Notes: a model not told the origin generated them from the letters alone. A DNA stretch of 64,000 nt from Paraescarpia echinospica (GCA_020002185.1 CM034534.1:11489482-11553481); one strand, 5' to 3'. Shown: positions 43,101-54,422, numbered from the stretch's first letter. Numbers and translations are program-made.

Positions 43101-43810
43101 GCCACACTACAGTACAGAAACACACCCGACAAAGACACTAAGTTCTCCCCAGCAATGTGCATATTCGGACGCCCTATCCGAGACTTCATCCCCATCCTTC
43201 CAGGACTCTACAAACCTCACACAACGTGGCGTGAGACACTAAGTGCACGCGAGGAGGCGCTACGGATTCGCCACATGAAGGACGCCGAACGATGGGCAGA
43301 ATACACGAAGACGTTACCGCCACTCATGGTGGGCGACTTCGTCCGCATTCAAAATCAAATCGGCCCCAACCCGCGGAAATGGGACAAGACGGGGATAGTG
43401 ATCGAGGTTCGGCAACATGATTAGTACGCGATCCGCGTGGACGGCTCGGGCCGCATCACCATGCGGAACCGTAAGTTCTTGAGACGATTCACCCCCGCCA
43501 TCAAGCGCACGGCTCCTGGCCAACTGGGCATCAACGTCTTTCTTCCACCGCCAGTAGCCTACTCTGTAGCACCAGCGGCGCAGCAGCAATCAGCCTCATC
43601 ACCGAAAGAACGCGCTCGACCGACACCTACGCATACCGTACTGTTATCGCCCACTCCACCTGTGATGACTCCAGCGCCTGTGACCAGCGCCTGTGGCAAT
43701 CGTCTGCGTCACCCAAGCCGGCGCCACGCCCGGCTCCTGCTTCACCACGTGCAACTCCTGCCGCCCCATTGCGACGTTCGGCCCGCAACGCGGCCCCGCC
43801 AACATGGCTA
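39869..43810 (+). pseudogene. Gypsy pol: protease, RT, RNase H, integrase
   Basis: Segments in order: knuckles (39869-40000); protease ADTGCQSC (about 40279-40302); RT start VKAGLDRDVLIGVIEPV, RMVVCAKKDGKPR and VDFQPLNKYA; then, after a one-base shift near 41090, TVFDAWHGYHTVPL (motif A) and KCIDDIILW (motif C); RNase H with TDWSKTGIGF, GETMAVADAL and VDHKPLLKIF; an H2C2 integrase finger (HAAHQGV ... RNRCNDCN); and the core D,D,E (CSDYF, SSDGGPEF, and RAEVGVK after another shift near 42965). A TAG at 43422-43424 interrupts the C-terminal chromodomain-like/basic region. Catalytic residues are otherwise retained. Confidence 0.9.
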
Positions 43811-43946
43811 AAGGACTATGTTTCCACTGTTGACACTCAGTGAACTATGTTATTTCTTGTTCCTATTTTTGTTCTACTAACACAAGCCATATTATTATTT
43901 GTCGACATATCAGTCTTCAGTGGTTTAAAGAATTGGGGGGGGGGCG

Positions 43947-44070
43947 TAGAGGGTTATATAGTTACTGTTATTTACTAATCCATGTATTCTGGTTGCGGTT
44001 CTCATTGAGTTGCGATCATTCGTACTGATGTACACAATACATCGTGGAAATTGATATCTGATCTTATTTA
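43947..44070 (+). repeat. right LTR of the Gypsy element
   Basis: The same sequence as 38887-39010 with about four differences (for example GCGGTT for GCAGTT, ATTGAG for ATGGAG). It directly follows the G-run polypurine tract. Confidence 0.8.
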
Positions 44071-44109
44071 CTTTTAACACATTTTTTGCAGGAAACTTGT
44101 CACTATAAG

Positions 44110-45234
44110 ATGGACTTACGGGTAACAACAGCTTTCATACTGATGGTCGCATTCTTGGCGGGACTTCGACATGGTAATGGTTTTACATCAGCATCACTTC
44201 CTGATAGAATAAATGCTGGATTCCAGCTTGTTGGTGAGAGGAGGATCCAGACAGGTTTGGTGTTTGGAGCTGGTATGTACATCAAGCGTGTTGTGAACAG
44301 ACACTCACGATATTCATATGATATGTACATCAAGCGTGTCGTGAACATACACTCACGATATCCCTCTGATATGTACATCAAGCGTGTCGTGAACAGACAC
44401 TCACGATATCCATCTGACATGTACATCAAGCGTGTCGTGAACAGACTCTCACGATATCCATATGCTATGTACATCAAGCGTGTCGTGAACAGACACTCAC
44501 GATATCCAACATATATGTACATCAAGCGTGTCGTGAACATACACTCACGATATCCCTCTGATATGTACATCAAGCGTATCGTGAACAGACACTCACGATA
44601 TCCATCTGATATGTACATCGAGCGTGTCGTGAACAGACACTCACGATATCCATCTGATATGTACATCAAACGTGTCGTGAACAGACACTCACAATATCCA
44701 TATGATATGTACATCAAGCGTGTCGTGAACAGACACTCACGATATCCATATGATATGTACATCAAGCGTGTCGTGAACAGACACTCACGATATCCATCTG
44801 ATATGTACATCAAACGTGTCGTGAACAGACACTCACAATATCCCTCTGATATGTACATCAAGCGTATCGTGAACAGACACTCACGATATCCATATGATAT
44901 GTACATCAAGCGTGTCGTGAACAGACACTCACGATATCCCTCTGTGAACCAGCGAACAATGTCCACTTCTCTGTCACTTGCACTACTGATCTCGGGTGAT
45001 ATACAGTTGAACCCTGGACCAGTTAAGTATCCATGTGGAGTATGTAAGAAGGCTGTTGCCATAAATCATCGTGCTATGTGTTGTGACGAATGCGACACAT
45101 GGATCCACATTGGTTGTAGTGGAGTATCACCCAAAGAGTATCGCCATTTACAACATTCTAATGTCAGCTGGTACTGCACTCACTGTTCATTACCAAATTT
45201 CTCAAACTCATTTTTAACGACAGCTCCATACTAA
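44110..45234 (+). CDS. ORF1-like: leader, 14 x 16-residue repeats, 2A-like motif, PHD finger
   Basis: The start chosen is the ATG at 44110 (MDLRVTTAFILMVAFLAGL), giving a hydrophobic, signal-like leader. Codons 44275-44946 are fourteen 48-nt units, consensus MYIKRVVNRHSRYPSD. TMSTSLSLALLI follows, then GDIQLNPGP (44995-45021), matching the 2A-like consensus ending NPG|P at which translation skips a peptide bond; CR1-like elements of marine invertebrates are known to carry such motifs. Next is a PHD zinc finger (CGVCKKA ... CCDECDTWIHIGC ... WYCTHC, about 45030-45180). The frame closes at TAA 45232-45234, apparently because of a shift in a T-run near 45210: another frame continues SSILSDPNPYDLLSDSESEN into the endonuclease. 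Whether the repeat array is an original part of the element is unknown. Confidence 0.8.
   Translation: MDLRVTTAFILMVAFLAGLRHGNGFTSASLPDRINAGFQLVGERRIQTGLVFGAGMYIKRVVNRHSRYSYDMYIKRVVNIHSRYPSDMYIKRVVNRHSRYPSDMYIKRVVNRLSRYPYAMYIKRVVNRHSRYPTYMYIKRVVNIHSRYPSDMYIKRIVNRHSRYPSDMYIERVVNRHSRYPSDMYIKRVVNRHSQYPYDMYIKRVVNRHSRYPYDMYIKRVVNRHSRYPSDMYIKRVVNRHSQYPSDMYIKRIVNRHSRYPYDMYIKRVVNRHSRYPSVNQRTMSTSLSLALLISGDIQLNPGPVKYPCGVCKKAVAINHRAMCCDECDTWIHIGCSGVSPKEYRHLQHSNVSWYCTHCSLPNFSNSFLTTAPY
44275..44946. repeat. 48-bp minisatellite, 14 units, in frame
   Basis: Fourteen contiguous 48-bp units (ATGTACATCAAGCGTGTCGT start) show substitutions but no indels, so all remain in frame. Variation concentrates in the last codons of each unit (SD, YD, YA, TY) and a few residue swaps (R to I, H to L, R to Q). 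The antisense strand is also open for over 300 codons as a by-product. Confidence 0.98.
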
Positions 45235-45254
45235 GTGACCCTAACCCATACGAC

Positions 45255-48154
45255 TTGTTGTCGGACTCAGAGTCTGAAAACGGTGACAACGTTGCAGACT
45301 CTGAGTCCGAACCTACAAACCAGAACAAACCAACCAACAGACCTAAATCAAAACCAATTAAGATTATGGTCATTAACTACAACAGCAAACTAAGCACAGA
45401 TAAACGCACCCAGTTTATGAGTACTGTGGAGGCCGAGGGTCCCGATGTAGTGATTGGCACAGAGTCGCACGTAGATGCATCGGTGTCTGATGGAGAAATC
45501 TTTCATCCAGGATACGATGTCTACCGAAAAGACGTAAACAGGAATGGTGGAGGAGTATTTGTTGCCATAAAGAATTGTTTTATTTCGTCGGGGATGCCCG
45601 AGTTTGACTCGGACTGCGAAACTGTATGGGTAAGAATACAGGTGTTCGGGTGCCGGACCCTGATAGTGGGATCATACTATAGACCGCCTAACTCCACTAT
45701 CGATGCACTATCTGGTTTGAAGGACTCGTTAGACCGTATTACCTCGAAATATTCAACGGCAAACATATTTTTTTTTTGGGGGGAGATGATTTTAACATGC
45801 CGGGCATCGACTGGGAAACCAAGTCGGTGAACAGAAACCCCCGGTATGGCAATGGTATGAGTCAGAAACTTATTGATATCTGCAATGACGTTTCGTTGGA
45901 CCACGTGGTCAGAATCCCAACACGTCTCAACAATATACTGGACCTGATTCTTACCACAAACCCTAACCTGTTCAGAAATGTTTCTACCATTAACTGAATT
46001 AGCGACCATGACATTGTCACCACCGATCTCGACATGAAAGTACCAATAAACAAGAAAAAAGGCAGAACCGCTTATATATATAAACGAGCAGACATTGGTG
46101 CCATTAAGAAAGAGTTGGAGGAATTTAATATAAACTTGTCGGGATATGACTTCAATTTGCGATCAGTTAATGAGAATTGGAATATGTTTAAATTAATTGT
46201 ACTCGATAGCATGAACAGATTCATTCCTACAAAGAAACTATCAACTCGGAATAATCTTCCATGGATGACACGACGTATTCACCGACTAATCCGCAAGAAA
46301 CAGAGCCTATATAACAAAGCAAAGATGACACAAAACAATCGGGACTGGGCTGTCTTCAGGAAGATCCGGACACTTGTCAAGACAGAACTAACCGCTGCGT
46401 ATCACAGTTATATTGATAGCATGCTTGACGTCGAGTGTAATGAAGAAAGGTCAATCCCCAAGAAAGTTTGGTCGTATGTCAAAAATCTAAGAAATGACTT
46501 TGTTGGTATACCATCACTGAAAGACCACTCATCTGTTTTCGTATAGTAAGGGGGAAGCCGATATACTGTCAAAGCAGTACCAAACTGTCTTCACAAAGGA
46601 AGATCTTATCAAACATGCCTCAGTCACCATATTCCGCAATGCCGGGAATCACAGCCACAGTAAATGGAGTACATAAGCTCTTATACAGACTGAAGCCCGG
46701 CAAAGCGCATGGCCCTGACGCAATCCCAAATAAAATTCTAACGGAGACAGCCGATCATATTGCACCTTGCCTGACTAGAATATTCCAACAATCCATCGAC
46801 ACGGGTGAGGTCCCCCCTGACTGGAAACAAGCTGATATATCAGCAGTGCTCAAGAAGGGTGACAAATCAGTCGCGGCAAACTATGGGCGGCCAGTATCCC
46901 TCACATCAGTATGCTGCAAACTATTTGAACATAATATTTATTATTATCTACATGCGGCAACATAATGGACCACCTGGACTCTAATAGCACCGTCGTAGAG
47001 TACCAGCATGGGTTCAGGAATAAGCATTCCCTTGAGACACAATTAATCGGTGCCACAGAAGATATTGCAAAGAATATAGATAACGGCTACCAAACTGATC
47101 TCTTAATACTTGACTTTTCTAAGGCCTTTGACGTCGTGCCCCATGCACGCCTTATGGGAAAACTCCAGTATTACGGGGTCAGTGATGGAGTCACCAACTG
47201 GATTTCAAATTGGCTTATTGACAGAAAGCAGAATGTAGTAGTAGATGGCGAGTCGTCAGAAGAAGTGACAGTCGAGTCTGGGGTACCACAGGGCATTGTA
47301 CTGGGCTCACCTCTTTTTTATTATATGTCAATGATACAGGAGAGGGGATCACCTCTAACATCCGGCTTTTTGCCGACGATTGTATTTTATACAGGTGTAT
47401 CAATAACACTAATGACGCAGGAGCCCTACAGTCTGACCTGCAGAGGCTGGTGGACTGGTCTGCAACCTGGCAGATTCATTTTAATATCAAAAATGCTCAG
47501 TTATGCATATCACCAGGGGGAGAACTATCCACCGGTCTCAGTATACCATCAATGGAGACAACCTGGCAATTGTACACTACGACCCGTACCTCAGATGGAA
47601 CATTCATATATCCCACCTACCTGCCAAATTGAATCGTGTATTAAGTTTTTCAAGTGAAATCTGCATAAATGCTCAGAGAAAACTATAAACAATCGGCTTA
47701 CTTTACACCAGTTCATCCTAATCTCGAATACGCGAGCGCTGCTTGGGATCCATACACCAAACAAAAATATTAACGAACTTGAGAAAACACAGCGACGAGC
47801 AACGAGATTTGTAATGGGTAACAACAGTCGGGAAAGCAGCGTAACATTAATGATGAAAACACTCAAGTGGGAGTCCCTAGAACGCCGCAGAGAGGTCAGC
47901 CGCCTAGCAATATTCTGTCAAACTAAATCTCTACACGGAGAAATAGCCCTTCCTTTGCCGAGCCACCTTGTTCATTCAATTAACAACACTCGTGGCCACA
48001 GTGAACGATTTATTTAGGTGCCGGCCATGACTCAGGTTTATGGTAAAAGTTTTTGTAATAGAACAGTAAAGAACTGGATTCTGGAACGGACTAACCGAAA
48101 CGGTTGTGTCTGCAGCCACGGTGGATACTTTTAAATCTAGGCTGGGCAGATGAC
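45255..48154 (+). pseudogene. endonuclease-RT ORF of the 2A-bearing element
   Basis: The endonuclease shows VINYNSK, VIGTESH, GGGVFVAI, YYRPPN, then a shift in the T10G6 run near 45770-45782, DDFNMPGIDW, a TGA at 45995-45997, and ISDHD. A basic linker follows (NLPWMTRRIHRLIRKKQ). Another shift occurs near 46535. The RT shows GPDAIPNKIL, KKGDKS and RPVSLTSVCCKL; after a shift near 46960 come YQHGFRNKHS, LILDFSKAFDVVPHA (motif A intact) and GVPQGIVLGSP; after a further shift near 47320 comes RLFADDCILY (motif C intact). The C-terminal block (RRATRFVMG type, then DTFKSRLGR stop) ends near 48154. Multiple lesions make it inactive. Confidence 0.85.
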
Positions 48155-48270
48155 TTTAAAATTCCCTGTAGTGCTTTGGTACATGCCACCCCCCCCCCTC
48201 CCTGCCCCCTACATTGGCGTAATGACTTTATGGTTTTTGCCAATTATTATATAGGCATAGACATAGAGGC

Positions 48271-49167
48271 GTAAAATAGCATTACCAGATGTCATAAAAA
48301 AGCCTTTCACGGAAGGTGGCACAGCTGTCAACCACGCGACTTGTCACATATTCCCTAGGTGGCGCCAGTGTACGCGTGATTGCTACCTGTCGATAATGTC
48401 ATGCTCTAATAACTGTCGTAGTACATTGCTGCTCCAAATGCCCGGCTTAGGGGTGCTACAAAACGCTGATCCTGTCTGTGCATAGTTTGCGTTGGAACCC
48501 CCCAATTGCAAGGCGAAGGAACCGGGAACAGACGCAACGTAGGTAGTATTGTCCATGCAGGCTGTCGCTGAAATAATTATTGGTAATGTCGCGCGATCAA
48601 TAATTTACACCGCGGTCACTGAAGCCGTTTGCTCTATGATATCCGGCCGGCGTCGCTATGAGGTCGCACTGTGGCCTGACCAGCCGATAACGTCAAGTAT
48701 CCCCGGTATGCATAAATTGATGATTGCAGTGTCTTCGGGCACGTCGCTGTGTTATTTAGTATTATAATGATGTTGACTCGGTGCTGGTCCTGCCGTTTTT
48801 AAGCTTCTATATCGTCTGTGGTTGGTGTGCGCATACATTCAAATTGTCATTGATACAACCTTTGTTGATTATTCGGACTGTATTTATGTTTTAAATCACT
48901 AACTATCGTAGCCGTATACGCCAGTAACATATGTTTTTTGTCGAATAAATTCACAAAAGACACAATGACTTAGGTACGTCTATTCCATTTGGAACGTACG
49001 TTGACTAACCCAGGGGCACTGTCAATCACATGAAGACCTATATCCATGTGTGGACATACCAATGGCCACACCCGCCTTATCACGGCTACTTGCTTTCGTG
49101 TCCCGTTATGTTACAGTATTTGGGCTTTCGCGTAATAGCGCTGCGTAGTTTCGCTTTGTGACTAGAA
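48271..49167. other. no gene recognised
   Basis: Unique-looking sequence with short ORFs only. The 72-residue ORF at 48549-48767 has no domain. Confidence 0.5.
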
Positions 49168-49629
49168 GGGGTTAGGACACTGTTAGACTTCCTGCTTGGT
49201 TACATGCGAAAAAAAGTGCAGTATATTTTTGAGAAATGACTTTTTACAATATTCACTTGCTCTGACATTACTTTATAAGTGCATTTGAGTAGTCAGATTT
49301 CTAAATATGATTGTAGAAGCTGTTGACAGTAAAATGGTGTCATTTTAGCTGATTTTACTAAGCGGAAGGGTATTTGGCAGCAATTTGGCTAATTGACACT
49401 TTAGCCGGATTACTGCCTGCATCCATTTGTAAATATTGACGGGTGTCATACATACAGGCATTTTATAAGAGCTAAAGAGCTAGAAGTATTATATTTTGAC
49501 TAATCTCGACCAGCATGTCAATGAGATGATGACAACGGCAGGTGAGAAGTTTAATACATTTTTTAGGTCACGTTTTCTTACAATCAGACAAAACGTTAAC
49601 ATGGTCGCCAATGGGAAACTATCAGTGAC
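49168..49629 (+). repeat. 460-bp direct repeat, copy 1
   Basis: It is nearly colinear with 55735-56188 over its full length, from GGGGTTAGGACACTGTTAGA to AACTATCAGTGAC, with small indels and about 5-6% substitutions by eye. It has no TG...CA ends and no coding content. Confidence 0.9.
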
Positions 49630-50104
49630 AGTGTGCTGACCCCAATTAGAGAGCCTGGCAACGGAAGCACGCTATAGTCATTGCACAATCACGGAGGACG
49701 CATTTTACTTCAAATATCTTGAAACAATTACTAAAAATACGTGTATGGCAAAACTGCAGTTGAATGGAACAAACCGTTTTTGGATATTACAGACTTCTCA
49801 GCAGTCTGCAAGTCCAAATCACAGCGATGGAACACATGTCTTATAAGGTAGACACTTCAACAACAAATTAAATATCATGGTAGAATATTGGGAATGGGCT
49901 TAAATTAAAGGTAATAGGTTAAGGATCACATAGCTGTTTATTTTATTAAGATACCTTTAATAGATCAAAAGATATTGCGATTTTAAGACGGAAAAACAGC
50001 ATCATTTTTGTGTATCTCTTACAATGGCAAAATGGACTAATTTTTGTGTTTTCTATAGGTAAATATTTGCTTTCAAATGTAATAACTTTTTTATTTATAC
50101 AGAT

Positions 50105-51790
50105 ACTTAAATACTGTTTTCAGGGTTTTCAAACACATTAACAAGAGTAATAAATTTATAATATTGAATATTTTTAGTACTAATTATAACCAAATTAATG
50201 CAATTAATTAGTTAATTTTAGTTATGTAGCATGCAAAACTCAACAGACGAAAACGCTCCAATTAAAGGCCATAATGTCCATGATTATGAAGATTTTATAC
50301 ATATTATGCAATGTGTATAACCACATTAATAATGGTAATAAATATGCATTAAAAAATAATTTATGTGGGACAGTGTTCCCTGTTAGTGTAGTGGTGTTAC
50401 TGACTCAGAATCGTAGCTAGTTTGCTGTAAATAACAAGGCAGATGTAAGTTTGTACCAGAGCTTTGTATTGAGCCAAACATTAAACCATACAATACAATA
50501 CGTACATGAAGTGCCTTAGCCTATATAATTCTAATAAATAATTTACCGCAAAGGTGAGGGGAACCAACCACACACAGGTGGTGGAACTCACCCATAAATT
50601 GCCAAACTAAAACCCTATGCAGAAGGGGAAAGCGTCAATGCGCCCAAAAACCCCTTCGCTACCTCATGTAGGGAGATGAATACCAGAAATCGCCCGTGAG
50701 GTCAGTAGGAATTGTCCAATGTCAACCTTATAACTACAAAATTCTACAAATATCCAACATGCATATACAATGTAACATGTAAAAACGCCAAACATAATTC
50801 TACCAAAAAACCTGCAATTGTAAACATGACATGTTAAGTTGACAAGACATGCTAGCGGTCAGATGCAGCAAACAAATCCCACTAGAGATTAATCACCTAG
50901 GTGCAGATGGGGTAGGCGGGTGGGAACAACAGATCTAGATGCAATGTAACCGCAAATTATCGCAGGATATAATAAACTCTCTCAAATCAGAGTAAACGAT
51001 CAATATGTAAGAGACAAATGTAATACCTTTTCTCCGTGACAGTTTCAAAGTGGGAAGCTAAAATGGTGTCATGCCTTTATATACGCAGGAATTGTCACGT
51101 GACTTAGTTCCCCGGATATACCGTAAAAACAAAATTTAGGAGTCGGGCCAATGCCCACATAAAAGTCATTTGATGTGCATCATAATGTCATATTTAAAAA
51201 TAATAATTATTTAATTAATTAGTCAATATTGGGTAATTAACACACAACCTCGACTGACCAAAACATATCAGTAAAAGGCCATAATGTCCATGACTATGAA
51301 GATATTTATGCATATTATGCAATGTGTATAACCACATTAATAATGGTAATAAATATACATTAACAAATCATTTAATAATTTATTTAATTAGTCAATATTG
51401 GCTAATTAGTGTGCAACCTTGACAAACCGACACATTTCAGTAAAGGCCATAATGTCCATGATTATGAAGATATTTGTATAATTTATGAAAGCAGTAAACC
51501 ACATTAATTATATTATAGTAATAAATATACATTAACCAGTCATTTCACATTAACAGTAACTTAATTAATAAGTTAATATTGGCTAATATTAGCACGCTAA
51601 CGACTGACCACTACATTTCGATAAAAGGGTGGAATGCCATAATTATGAAGACAGTTATATAATTTATGCAATGTTTACCACCACATTAAACATTATAATA
51701 AATATACATTAACCAGTCATATATCATTAACAATAACTTTATTAATAAGTGAATATTAGCTAAATAGCACACAAACTCAACAGATCAATA
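50105..51790. repeat. satellite-like array (~170-bp units) split by ~800 bp of other sequence
   Basis: Units share AAAGGCCATAATGTCCATGA, an ACCACATTAAT core, AATAAATATACATTAAC and an ATTAATTAGTCAATATTGGCTAAT tail. Anchor motifs sit at about 50263, 51273, 51440 and 51620, spaced roughly 165-180 bp in the right block. Between about 50365 and 51180 the repeat is absent and different sequence is present. AT-rich ~170-bp units with an interrupted array resemble the central repeats of some Helitron-type or MITE-derived satellites of bivalves; this is only an analogy. Confidence 0.75.
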
Positions 51791-51808
51791 CAGTAGTCAT
51801 ACTTCACT

Positions 51809-52042
51809 GTGTCTATGTATGACTGTGTCCAGACAGGTTGGATGAATGTTGCAGGCTCAGTATTTCAACATGAACTTGATGAAGTAATGTTCATAAATTG
51901 TTCACAGTATTCCGTCGCTGGACCCAACATCGTTTGTGCCAAATGCAAGTCTGCTTTCTGCGTTACTCCCCATGGGAGTCAAGTCATGAAGAAGAAGTCT
52001 GGTGTGCTCACAATACAGTCTTTTTGTAATGTTGGCAGTTGA
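51809..52042 (+). other. 77-residue ORF, coding status doubtful
   Basis: The ORF has C-x2-C-x5-C spacing (IVCAKCKSAFCV), somewhat like a zinc-binding stub, but no recognised family and no supporting splice context. It may be a transposon scrap. Confidence 0.2.
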
Positions 52043-52228
52043 TTGTCTCATAGTTTAATGCCAGTAGACTGCAAGATCTGTGCAGCAAGGTTCATATTTC
52101 AGTATCTTATAAAATAACATTGTGTTCTTCGACATGATGTCTATAAGTAATGTTCATGTTGCTGTCATATGTAGATATCAGATATATTATCAGCCACATT
52201 AAATGTGTACCTATGCAGGCAGGCGATA

Positions 52229-52471
52229 GGTGTCATATTCAGACGACTCTGTGGCTTGGTACCTTCACAGGTAACTGTCAAACACAGTTTTGAACGACGG
52301 ATACAACTTATCTGGGCAGGTGAAGTGTGTCACAGTACTAGGACCAGCAAGTGATGGGTGTCATATTTAGATGACTCTGTGGCTTGGTACCTTCACAGTC
52401 CACTGTCAGACAGTTTTGCACGACGGATTCAAGTTGTCCGGACAGGTGAAGTGCGTCACAGTACTATGACC
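52229..52471. repeat. tandem duplication of about 125 bp
   Basis: Two units (about 52229-52355 and 52356-52471) share GACTCTGTGGCTTGGTACCT and GGTGAAGTG.GTCACAGTACTA, with several differences. Confidence 0.85.
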
Positions 52472-52540
52472 AAATCTATCATGAGCCAATATGTATGAAA
52501 AGGTAGTTTACCTTAGGAAGGAGAGCACATACCGTGGATG

Positions 52541-52685
52541 GTCTATTTCAGCAAGTTCAAGATGTGCAAGCAGCTGCAGCAAAGGTATTCACCATTGACA
52601 TAGGAACAAATGATCCAGGCAGGATTATTGTAATTGAAGTTATAGTATGCTAGATTTCAAGACGTATACCAGTAAACAGTTTTTT
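52541..52685 (+). pseudogene. degenerate SGNH-hydrolase fragment (plus strand)
   Basis: The reading GLFQQVQDVQAAAAKVFTI, then DIGTNDP, parallels GLFRQLGVVRAV ... IDIGTNDL in the minus-strand ORF at 52868-53419. A shifted stretch like SRRIPVN follows (compare LTRIPVQF). It is short and frameshifted. Confidence 0.6.
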
Positions 52686-52867
52686 TAAAGATTTTTGAAG
52701 AAAAAATATTTGGTTATAAGTAGGAATTTGCAGTTAACAAAATTGTAGTTATAACAAAATTACATAGAAAAATAGGTCGAGAAATGTTGTACATGAGTAA
52801 CATAAGGAAAGTAGCCAATCACTACTGTAAGCATCGCTTACCAGCAGCTACAGCCGCTCCCCTCATG

Positions 52868-53419
52868 TTACCCACATACCTGGCCATGCCAGATGCACTC
52901 ATGTGCATACCATCTCTCGTACAATAACTTAATATGATGATAAAAAATTATGTTTTCCGAGTCAGCGATCAATGCCCGCACCTTATTTGTCGCAATCTGA
53001 CGAGCACGATCAAAATCAGGCCGTACTCTAAACCGGCCAAACTGTACAGGTATACGTGTCAATATCTCACAAACTACTACCTGCGCCGCAGAAGGTATTG
53101 TGAGCAGTTCGAGTGCGAATGCCACAATACCCTCTGCCAGCTTCCCAGGGTCACAACCATTGCCCAGATCATTTGTCCCGATGTCAATCAGAACAACAGT
53201 TGGCGCAACTGCTCGCACCACTCCCAGTTGCCGAAAAAGGCCACCCAAATTAAGGCCCCCTTTCTCGTGGAAAACGACCTTTCCAAACATATCAGCCAAG
53301 TCAAGATCAGGTTGATAGTATCTGCGACTATCTCCACCTATCCAACCAACTTGACACACACGGTCCATCCGTCGCACAAAACTGTGCCCAACAATGAGAA
53401 GCGTTGGTTTCTCCATCAT
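52868..53419 (-). CDS. SGNH/GDSL-type hydrolase domain ORF, probably transposon-derived
   Basis: A 183-residue ORF from an ATG at 53419. It opens with LLIVGHSFVRRMDRV, where the Ser of GHS is the expected block I nucleophile, and contains VVLIDIGTNDLGNG with the block III G-x-N-D motif. It ends in a region with an HECIWH run, where a block V Asp-x-x-His might be expected but is not clear. Similar compact SGNH domains occur as accessory ORFs in tyrosine-recombinase retrotransposons (Ngaro group) and some CR1-like elements. A decayed second copy lies 180 bp away in the opposite orientation, supporting a mobile origin. No RT, recombinase or gag was found next to it. It may be a single-exon remnant; the stop at 52868 may be premature. 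Confidence 0.6.
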   Translation of the reverse strand: MMEKPTLLIVGHSFVRRMDRVCQVGWIGGDSRRYYQPDLDLADMFGKVVFHEKGGLNLGGLFRQLGVVRAVAPTVVLIDIGTNDLGNGCDPGKLAEGIVAFALELLTIPSAAQVVVCEILTRIPVQFGRFRVRPDFDRARQIATNKVRALIADSENIIFYHHIKLLYERWYAHECIWHGQVCG

Positions 53420-54422
53420 GTCCTGGAAAGAAAGATGGATCTCATTGCATATTACACATAATGGTTTTTGGACATGGTTTCTCTTGGTAAAAGCTGTGCA
53501 ACGACGTCAACGTGGAAACCTGACGCACAGTTTCTTCTAACACTTAACTACATTCTGCTAGTGTCATATCACAACTTTAGGAACTCTCTCAAATTTGAAG
53601 ACTACTAAATGAAGAGATGCAATGTGAGATAATCATGAGGATAGGTGACAACATTGTATGTAATTCCTTGTCAAATGAACCAATGGGCATAATATAAGTT
53701 TAACCAATATACATATGTATATCCACGTAAAGCAGATTTTTAAAGGAAAACAAATACGCAGAACAGTAATTTTTCTGCTGCAATAAAAACCCAATGAGAT
53801 TTGTTTGTAAACTTCAGTATAAGTTATTGCACAAGACAAGGACTCCCCAAGTACAGGTCCAATTTCCCATCCAAAGGAATTAATTAATTTGATATTTTGT
53901 GTCAGTACACGGATTTGGAATTGATCTTTGGTAAATACACATGAAATTGAATTGGAATAAATGTGAATAGACCCAGGTTAAGTTCAGTCATTTAAGTTTT
54001 TATCCTCAAAACCCTTCTAACAATTTGGTTTAAATCACTCAATTAAACAATTCATTTAAGAATTGTTAGTGAATTTGAAAGTAAAATAAAACTCAAAATA
54101 ATTGCATTCCATTGATTGGCATAGCCATGGCATGGCATAGGCATAGCTACTCATTGTCTCACTCAGTCATACTATGATACTTATTATACTAGTCACACAA
54201 TACTCAATAGTTTCATACTCATATACTAAAAAGTCTAGCAACTCTAAACTTCTACTAATACTTCTACTAATATACTTGGCTTTGCCTGTTGTGTTGTAGT
54301 GATTTAATTTCAGTAATATGGAATAAGTCACAATCTGGCTCCGATGACATCATCACGATGTCGATGACGCGGCGCAAGTGGCTTCACCAACAGTCACAGA
54401 TCGGTCAAATAATCGTGTCATA
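53420..54422. other. no gene recognised
   Basis: AT-rich sequence. A short CATAGC/CATGGC/GGCATA iteration occurs near 54118-54147, and ACTTCTACTAAT is duplicated near 54247-54272. No coding feature is supported. Confidence 0.6.

Larger units (their letters stand above)
38887..44070 (+). mobile_element. Ty3/Gypsy LTR retrotransposon, 5.2 kb, inactive
   Basis: Two direct repeats of about 123 bp (38887-39010 and 43947-44070) flank a gag-pol region in the order gag, zinc knuckles, protease, RT, RNase H, integrase, which is the Ty3/Gypsy order. A G-run polypurine tract (AATTGGGGGGGGGG, 43931-43944) directly precedes the right repeat. A possible CTTTT duplication (38882-38886, 44071-44075) is seen, but it is low-complexity. 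The repeats differ at about 4 sites. At least three frameshifts and one nonsense codon make it defective. It abuts the 2A-bearing CR1-like element. Confidence 0.9.
44076..48270 (+). mobile_element. CR1-like non-LTR retrotransposon with 2A-like peptide and PHD finger
   Basis: Order: hydrophobic leader, a 48-bp in-frame minisatellite, 2A-like motif, PHD finger, APE endonuclease, RT. The downstream coding is spread over several frames, but homopolymer frameshifts explain each change, so the ancestral form probably read PHD, endonuclease and RT in one ORF. The 3' end is soft: coding ends near 48154, then a C-run, then ATTATATAGGCATAGACATAG near 48246-48266. Its 5' edge abuts the right LTR of the Gypsy element. 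Confidence 0.8.

Noticed and set aside
44103..45062. 319-codon antisense ORF across the 48-bp minisatellite
   Set aside because: The unit length is a multiple of three and has no stop in that frame, so the antisense stays open mechanically. The leader, 2A-like motif and PHD finger are on the plus strand.
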